Assembly: GCA_020633895.1 (NCBI GenBank)
Contig: JACKCT010000041.1
Coordinates: forward strand, 1 to 9,726
Source: Deltaproteobacteria bacterium
GTDB lineage: Bacteria; Lernaellota; Lernaellaia; JACKCT01
Direction of reading: 5' to 3'
Length of the DNA: 9,726 bases
Below the pieces are notes generated by a model. It saw only the letters and a program-made list of their open reading frames with translations. It searched no databases and was not told the DNA's origin. Numbering within the stretch: the stretch's first letter is position 1; each line of letters begins with the position of its first letter. Below are positions 4,961 through 9,726 of this stretch, piece after piece. Position numbers and translations under genes: made by a program.

Positions 4961-7084
4961 CTACCGGTCCGCCGCGTCGGGCCCCGTGGGCAACTCCACC
5001 ACGCCGAACTGCCACGCCGCCGCGCCGTTGACGATGCGCAACAACAACTCGTTTTCCGGCCGATCCATTATCGCCTTGATGTAGTCCTGCTGAGGCTGAT
5101 AGCTGCGCCCCGCCCGATCGCTGGCATAGACGAAGGCTCCGTTGATCCACATCGTCGCCCCATCGTCCGAACCCAGGTAATAGTGCCGCGTGTGGGGAAG
5201 CTCGGATTCGTCTTCGCGGATCGTCGCCTTGGCCAGCGCGAACTGGTTTTCATCCGGCGAAAGCCGCTCCCACAGATCGATGTACGGCTTATCACGACGC
5301 AGTCCCATCGGTCGCCAGTTGTCGGCTTCGTCGCATTGGGCCATGAGCGCGGCGGGGTAGTCCCGATCGGCGTGCGTCGCGTCGAGTTGCCCTTCCGGGA
5401 AGGGGAACGGCCCGCAGACCTTCCACCGGCGCAGATCCCGCGCGTGGGGCAGATCGCGGTAGAGGAAATACTCCTCGTGCTTGCCGTCCTCGCTGAAGAC
5501 GACCGCCGTGGGCTCGACCGGCATGGATTTCTTGCTGACGATGATGCCGTCCTCGGCCAACCCCCGATACTCCCGCCAGGGCGTCCCGAGGCGCTCGAAG
5601 GAATGGTCGTGGCGCTCGCCCATGGTCTCCTGGAACACACGCGGGTCGACCTTCTCGTAATAGGCGACGTAGTAGTCCATCCACCCGACCGGCGACGACC
5701 CCAGATAGATCTTCTCTTCCGGTCGGCGAAGCGCCATGGCCAGGGGGAACATCTTCTCCGTCTCGTAGCCGTAGAAGTTGTAGGTATAGGTGTTGTAGTC
5801 GTTATAGTAGTGGGAAAACCACGCGCGGGCGTCCGCCGCGTACCACACGGCCAGCAGCGCCGCCACGCCCACCGGCGCCCAGCGCGCCGCCCCCGCCTCG
5901 CGCAATCGCGGCAGACGCACCGGAGCCGCCAGTTCCGCCAACCCCAATCCCGCCAGAATGGCGAACCACGGCGCGCCCAACAGTGTGCGATAGGCGTGGC
6001 CGCCGAGCAGGGGGCCGTCGCCGGTGCTGCTCTCGCTGGCCGCCGCGGGAATCGGAAAGATGACGAGCCATATGCCGAAGATCGCCAGTTCGCGCCAACG
6101 CCGCTTCCATGCCAAACTCGCCAGACCGATGAGGGCCATCACGCCGACCGCGTCGTGCATCTGGCCGAAACCCGGCGGGCTGTGGCGATAGTTCGGATCG
6201 CCGACGACGAAGAAATACCTGGGCGAAATATTCGCCAGATAGCGCGTCGCGAAGATGCGGATGTTGGTCCACAGACCCGGCTCGCCGCCGTGGTCGGCGA
6301 TGAAGGAACGCACCACGTCGTCGCGAAAGATGCTGACCATGGACATGCGCGTGAGGACCGCTTCGCGATGGACGATCAGCTCAATGGCGACCGGCAGCGC
6401 CAGCAGTGCAAAAACGGGGACCGCCCGCAACGCGTAGGCCCGCCACGCGCCCGGCAGTTCCTTGCGCCGCGCGACCAGCAGGATCACGACACCGCCCAGA
6501 ATCGCCGGGGCGAACAGGCGGGCCGTCAGATAAGTATGGATCGACAGCCCCAGCGCCACGCCCGCCAGAACCGCGTCGCGCTTGGCTTGCGTTCGGACGA
6601 AACGTAGCGACAAAGCCAGCCCCGCCAGCAGAAACGGCATCACCGTCAACGGCCGGATCAACTGCCTCGACAGGACGAAGACCCACGGCGTCGTCACGAA
6701 GATCGCGCAGGCCGTCAGCGCCGCCGCGTCGTTGTCCGTCAATTCCCGCGCCAGGAAATACAGCGCCAGCGCGCTCATCAGAAAAATCAGCACCGACGCA
6801 TTCTTCAGCCAGATCGCGTCCAGCGGCCGCACCCGGTCGAACGCGCTGAGCAGATAGACGTAAAACCCTTCGCGGTAATCCTCGGCGGCTTGCACGAAAA
6901 GAGGCAGGAAATTGCCGTGGCTGTCGCGGGCGGTCTCGGCGATGCTGTGCGCCTCGTAGGCGTTGATCACCTCATCCGAATGCAGCCCCGCCGGCACCGT
7001 TGAAAGGCGCCACGTGGACAGCACCAGACCGACGATCAGGATCGCCTGGAGGATCGCAACACGTCGGCGCCGGTCCATATGCAT
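4961..7084 (-). CDS. PMT/GT39-type glycosyltransferase with C-terminal beta-sandwich
   Basis: A 707-residue integral membrane protein. Residues 1-415 have the look of the PMT/ArnT (GT39, GT-C fold) family: helix 1 at about 9-25, the HSDE motif at 35-38 whose acidic pair is the family active-site signature in the first outer loop, a run of hydrophobic helices to about 345, and a last one near 400-415. Such enzymes use polyprenyl-phosphate sugars. After a Tyr/Asn-rich stretch (425-440) comes a roughly 270-residue soluble part. Its end, from WKVCGPFPFP (554-563) through YYLGSDDGATMWINGAF (635-651) to NELLLRIVNGAAAWQFGVVEL (678-698), resembles the PA14/CBM-like beta-sandwich modules that bind glycans. 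The start is uncertain: ATG 7084 or the ATG two codons later at 7078, with no clear Shine-Dalgarno for either. It lies 84 bases after the kinase gene in the same direction and may be co-transcribed. The substrate is unknown. Confidence 0.8.
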   Translation of the reverse strand: MHMDRRRRVAILQAILIVGLVLSTWRLSTVPAGLHSDEVINAYEAHSIAETARDSHGNFLPLFVQAAEDYREGFYVYLLSAFDRVRPLDAIWLKNASVLIFLMSALALYFLARELTDNDAAALTACAIFVTTPWVFVLSRQLIRPLTVMPFLLAGLALSLRFVRTQAKRDAVLAGVALGLSIHTYLTARLFAPAILGGVVILLVARRKELPGAWRAYALRAVPVFALLALPVAIELIVHREAVLTRMSMVSIFRDDVVRSFIADHGGEPGLWTNIRIFATRYLANISPRYFFVVGDPNYRHSPPGFGQMHDAVGVMALIGLASLAWKRRWRELAIFGIWLVIFPIPAAASESSTGDGPLLGGHAYRTLLGAPWFAILAGLGLAELAAPVRLPRLREAGAARWAPVGVAALLAVWYAADARAWFSHYYNDYNTYTYNFYGYETEKMFPLAMALRRPEEKIYLGSSPVGWMDYYVAYYEKVDPRVFQETMGERHDHSFERLGTPWREYRGLAEDGIIVSKKSMPVEPTAVVFSEDGKHEEYFLYRDLPHARDLRRWKVCGPFPFPEGQLDATHADRDYPAALMAQCDEADNWRPMGLRRDKPYIDLWERLSPDENQFALAKATIREDESELPHTRHYYLGSDDGATMWINGAFVYASDRAGRSYQPQQDYIKAIMDRPENELLLRIVNGAAAWQFGVVELPTGPDAADR

Positions 7085-7168
7085 GTCCGAAAAATTCTTG
7101 ATATTGCGTGATCGGATTGCCTAACGAACGAAAGCCAGCTTAGCGCACCGATGCGCGAAGGCAAGGCT
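7085..7168. other. Gap between kinase and glycosyltransferase genes
   Basis: An 84-base spacer between two minus-strand genes. It holds a small hairpin, GCGCA (7143-7147) with TGCGC (7152-7156) around four bases, just after the kinase stop. No T run follows on the minus strand, so it is not a standard terminator. No convincing promoter for the glycosyltransferase gene is seen, so an operon with the kinase is possible. Confidence 0.3.
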
Positions 7169-8338
7169 TTAGGCCGACACGCGGCGCACGCTCGCCCCTT
7201 CGCCCGGCGTCACCGCGAACACCCGGCCGTCGCGCTCGGCGAGGATTTTGTACCGGGACGCGATGACCGCCAGGGCGCCGTCGTCAAAATCGTGTTCCGC
7301 CACCGCGATCGCGCACCCGCCGAATCCCGCGCCGACCAGCCGCGCGCCCATGACCCCGTCCGCCGAACGCAGCGCCGTGACCATCGCGTCCAACTCGTCG
7401 CACGAGACCTCGTAGTTCAGCCGCAACGACGTGTGCGCCCGATTGAGCAGCGCCCCCAACAGCAACAGGTCGCCGTCTTCCAGCGCTTTCGCCCCGGCGA
7501 TCACGCGCTCGTTTTCGCTGACCACATGAAACGCCCGGCGCATCAGCAGCGGGTCCAGATCCAGGCGACGGCGGTCGAGCATCTCCGCCGACACGTCGCG
7601 CAATGTCGTCGCGTCCTTCTCGCCCAATTCGCCTAACTCGCCCAACTCGCGCAGCCTCGCGACGGCCCGGGCGCACTCGTCGCGCCGTTTTGCGTATTCC
7701 CCCGACGCCAGTTTCCGCGCGACGCCCGTGTAACCGACCAGGATGTGCAGGTTGGACGGTAGGGGCACGGGGCGCGTGGACAGGTCGCGAAAATCGATGA
7801 GGATCGCCTCGCCGGGGCGGCACAGGACGCTGGCCATCTGATCGAGCAGGCCGCAGGGCGTGCCGAGGAAATCGTTCTCGATGCGCTGAGCCGTCTTCGC
7901 CAGGTCCAGGCCGTCGAGAGGGCGATTGTTCAAGGTGAAGACCGCCGAAGCGACGGCCACCAGGAACGCGGCCGAGCTGGAAAGCCCCGCCTCCATCGGG
8001 ATGTCCGAATCGACGAGCAAATCGAAGCCCGTGGGCGCGCCGCCCGCTTCGACCAGCGCCGCCACCGCGCCTTTCACGCCGTCGTCCCAGCGGCCCACCG
8101 GCTGCCGATCGCCGATTTCGAACTCGCCCGTCTCGCCGATCTGCCGCGACACCGTGCGCACAAAGCCGTCATCCCGCGCCGCCACCGCCACATGCACCGC
8201 CCGGTCGATCGCCACCGGCAGCGCGAGGCCCAGATTGTAGTCCGTGTGCCCGCCCAGCAGATTCACGCGACCCGGCGCGCGCGCGACCACCTGGGCCGCC
8301 CGTTTGAACGTGGTTTGAAATTCGGATTCGATGGACAT
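7169..8338 (-). CDS. galK: Galactokinase-family GHMP kinase
   Basis: A cytoplasmic sugar-1-kinase of 389 residues, the usual galactokinase length. The galactokinase reaction makes galactose-1-phosphate from galactose and ATP in the Leloir route. The three GHMP motifs are present: GRVNLLGGHTDYN (23-35, galactokinase signature region), PMEAGLSSSAA (114-124, phosphate-binding loop) and GARLVGAGFGG (331-341). CGLLDQ (162-167) carries the catalytic-base Asp 166, and Tyr 215 in ASGEYAKRR fits the conserved sugar-site Tyr. One departure stands out: the Glu of GEHTDY, a sugar contact in known galactokinases, is Gly 30, so the substrate may be another hexose. The ATG at 8338 has AGGAAG four bases upstream on the minus strand. 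No galT, galE or galM is nearby, so it may serve salvage for glycan synthesis with the glycosyltransferases rather than sugar catabolism. The kinase family is certain, the exact sugar is not. Confidence 0.88.
   Translation of the reverse strand: MSIESEFQTTFKRAAQVVARAPGRVNLLGGHTDYNLGLALPVAIDRAVHVAVAARDDGFVRTVSRQIGETGEFEIGDRQPVGRWDDGVKGAVAALVEAGGAPTGFDLLVDSDIPMEAGLSSSAAFLVAVASAVFTLNNRPLDGLDLAKTAQRIENDFLGTPCGLLDQMASVLCRPGEAILIDFRDLSTRPVPLPSNLHILVGYTGVARKLASGEYAKRRDECARAVARLRELGELGELGEKDATTLRDVSAEMLDRRRLDLDPLLMRRAFHVVSENERVIAGAKALEDGDLLLLGALLNRAHTSLRLNYEVSCDELDAMVTALRSADGVMGARLVGAGFGGCAIAVAEHDFDDGALAVIASRYKILAERDGRVFAVTPGEGASVRRVSA
7621..7647 (-). repeat. Three 9-base tandem units inside the kinase gene
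   Basis: Three copies of a nine-base unit close to CGCCCAACT lie end to end at 7621-7629, 7630-7638 and 7639-7647. On the coding strand they give a Gly-Glu-Leu run at residues about 231-240. Changes in copy number would keep the frame. The repeat falls in a surface-type segment between the Tyr 215 motif and the C-terminal lobe. Confidence 0.7.
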
Positions 8339-8417
8339 GGATCTTCCTGAAAGGTCGCCCCCGCCGACGATAACCCCAGATTGTGCTAGGCTGCGCCGAT
8401 TCGCAAGGAGTCGCGTT
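8339..8417. promoter_or_regulatory. Divergent promoter region, kinase and transporter genes
   Basis: This 79-base spacer separates two divergent starts. For the plus gene, TGC-TAGGCT at 8384-8392 is an extended -10, with a weak CCGACG -35 at 8364-8369, predicting a start near 8399. AAGGAG follows at 8405-8410, seven bases before the TTG at 8418. For the minus gene, AGGAAG (complement of 8343-8348) is the ribosome site, and a possible -10 TATCGT lies at 8372-8367 without a good -35. The two promoters overlap, so their activities may be linked. Confidence 0.5.
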
Positions 8418-9665
8418 TTGCCGCCCGCCGGTTTGCCTTCCGACCCATCCGTGTCCCGCCGTTGGCGCCTCCTCGTCGGCTACCTGGTCGCGACGCACCT
8501 CGCCGTCTATTTGACGTTCCCCCAGTTCGCGTTGGTGCCCAAGGCGTCGTCCGGGGCGATGGCGGCGATGGGCGCGGGCGGCTTGATTTCGGCGCTGATC
8601 GCGGCCCTGGTGTTGGACAGCCGCCCCGTCGCGCTTCGGACGCGGTTGGCGATTCTCGGCGTCATTTCGTTGGGAACGTTCGTCGCCCCGCTCAATATTT
8701 CTTGGGACGAAGTTCAGGTTCCGGTCGCGATCATGGCGATTCTCGGCACGGCGGGCGGGGGCACGCTCATCCTGCTGATGTCGTGCCTGCGGGAGGTCGC
8801 GCCCAGGCGGCGGCAGGGGCTGTATCTGGGCGGCATCGGGGCGGCGGCCTACATGACGGCAAATCTGATTTTAGCGGCCGATGCGCCGTTCGACACGGAT
8901 TCGGCGATGAACATCGCGACCATCGCGGCGTCCCTCGGCACGCTGGCGGGGCTGGTAACGGTCGCGACGCTGGCGATCGATCATTGGGCACGACCGCAAC
9001 CGGCTGCCGCCCTCGCGATCCCGCCGTCACCGACGCGCACGACGTTTCGGCGTCTGGCGCGATACGGCGCCGCCGTCCTGGGGCCGCTGGCGTTGTTGGT
9101 TTTTATCGACAGTTACAGCTTTCACGCCATGGGCCACGCGGGCGCGTACGCGGGGTCGCCGATTCTGCGCACGCCGACGAATTTCATCGAGTACGGCATG
9201 TTGCATGGGTTCTTCGCGCTGCTGGCCGGGGCGCTCTATCCGGCGCTGGGTCGCCGACGCCTGCTGGCGCTAGCGTTCGCGGCGATGGTCGTCACCACGA
9301 CGCTATTGGCGCTGAACGTCGTCCTCGCGAGCGGCGAGGGCGTGCGTTGGATGTATTCGGTGGTGATCGGGTTCTATACGGTCGTCTTCCTGTCCTACTT
9401 CGCCGACCCGATCAGCGACGCCCGGCCTCACCTGGCGCAGGCGGTCGCCATCGGCCTGACCGGATGGATCGCCAACCCGGCGGGCATCGTCGCGATCAAA
9501 TGCGTGGACGCCCACTTTGCCGACCGGCCTCTGCTGGTCTTCGCCCTACCGATCCCCGCCGCGATCATCGGCCTGGCCTGGGCTTGGCGGCGATCTCGGC
9601 ACGAGCCGCCTTTCGGCGTCGAATCGCTGGAGATGCCAGTGCCGCGCGCGCTTGCCAAGCCGTAG
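8418..9665 (+). CDS. MFS-like 12-helix membrane protein
   Basis: A 415-residue polytopic protein with about twelve hydrophobic helices in two sets of six: about 18-40, 47-67, 76-93, 101-121, 135-153 and 163-187, then a Pro-rich basic cytoplasmic loop (188-215), then 216-231, 256-276, 282-303, 310-328, 338-360 and 371-391. The 6+6 layout and the basic REVAPRRRQG (125-134) between helices 4 and 5 fit the major facilitator fold. No family-specific substrate motif is seen. A frame-open ATG lies at 8331, but it overlaps the kinase start and would sit upstream of the promoter. TTG 8418, with AAGGAG seven bases before it, is much better supported. Being divergent from a sugar kinase, it could carry a sugar, but that is only context. 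A non-transport membrane role is not excluded. Confidence 0.7.
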   Translation: MPPAGLPSDPSVSRRWRLLVGYLVATHLAVYLTFPQFALVPKASSGAMAAMGAGGLISALIAALVLDSRPVALRTRLAILGVISLGTFVAPLNISWDEVQVPVAIMAILGTAGGGTLILLMSCLREVAPRRRQGLYLGGIGAAAYMTANLILAADAPFDTDSAMNIATIAASLGTLAGLVTVATLAIDHWARPQPAAALAIPPSPTRTTFRRLARYGAAVLGPLALLVFIDSYSFHAMGHAGAYAGSPILRTPTNFIEYGMLHGFFALLAGALYPALGRRRLLALAFAAMVVTTTLLALNVVLASGEGVRWMYSVVIGFYTVVFLSYFADPISDARPHLAQAVAIGLTGWIANPAGIVAIKCVDAHFADRPLLVFALPIPAAIIGLAWAWRRSRHEPPFGVESLEMPVPRALAKP

Positions 9666-9679
9666 CCTTGGCGAAGGCT
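9664..9679 (+). terminator. Hairpin overlapping the last stop codon
   Basis: AGCCTT (9664-9669) and AAGGCT (9674-9679) form a six-pair stem around GGCG, beginning inside the stop codon. No T run follows within the window, so intrinsic termination is doubtful. The remaining bases to 9726 show no gene. Confidence 0.3.
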
Positions 9680-9726
9680 GGTCAGCAAGCGGTCCAAATC
9701 GCTCGATGGCTCGAAACGCTCGACAA

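Noticed and set aside
5183-6607. Plus-strand open frame, about 474 codons, opposite the PMT-like gene
   Set aside because: It is Arg/Gln/His-rich with no recognisable domain and lies wholly inside the antisense of a real gene.
9701-9723. GCTCGA three times at 8- and 9-base steps
   Set aside because: The unit is short and lies at the window edge; three copies of a 6-mer are not enough to call a repeat array.
1-9726. CRISPR array, insertion sequence, tRNA or rRNA
   Set aside because: I looked for spaced repeats, transposase motifs, terminal inverted repeats and cloverleaf signatures and saw none.

Overview
The window is G+C-rich (about two-thirds by eye, not counted) and codes densely on both strands. 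I see no insertion sequence, integrase, CRISPR array, tRNA or rRNA. Long open frames on nearly every strand and frame are a by-product of the base composition. The gene content (RND-family exporter, GT-C membrane glycosyltransferases, galactokinase) and style suggest a Gram-negative-type bacterium, perhaps of the deltaproteobacterial/myxobacterial kind or a related uncultured phylum. This placement is a guess; nothing here fixes the taxonomy.

Layout. (1) 102-2465 (+): a two-lobed RND/MMPL-type exporter. (2) 2466-2909: a 444-base gap with no convincing protein gene but strong RNA-level structure. An AT-rich block with 30-bp-spaced repeats is followed by a sigma-54-like/-10-like promoter, a nested stem with a GNRA tetraloop, a 22-bp interrupted hairpin and a strong Rho-independent terminator ending in eight T. 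I read 2620-2864 as a candidate unrecognised structured RNA, either a free small RNA or a terminator-controlled leader. (3) 2910-4577 (+): a TMTC-like membrane protein, GT-C fold plus C-terminal TPR. (4) 4666-4944 (+): a small unknown protein of 92 residues with a good ribosome binding site. (5) 4961-7084 (-): a PMT/GT39-type glycosyltransferase fused to a C-terminal beta-sandwich domain. (6) 7169-8338 (-): a galactokinase-family GHMP kinase with an unusual sugar-site residue. (7) 8418-9665 (+): a 12-helix MFS-like membrane protein, divergent from the kinase and probably starting at TTG.

How they may work together. Two membrane glycosyltransferases of the lipid-linked-sugar type, facing each other around a small gene, sit next to a sugar-1-kinase and a possible transporter. 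This hints at surface or exported-protein glycosylation, with the kinase supplying or salvaging a hexose. The association rests only on proximity. The exporter at the left may be unrelated. The region most worth checking is the gap at 2538-2909, which combines promoter, folded RNA, terminator and a second promoter that would give a nearly leaderless mRNA.
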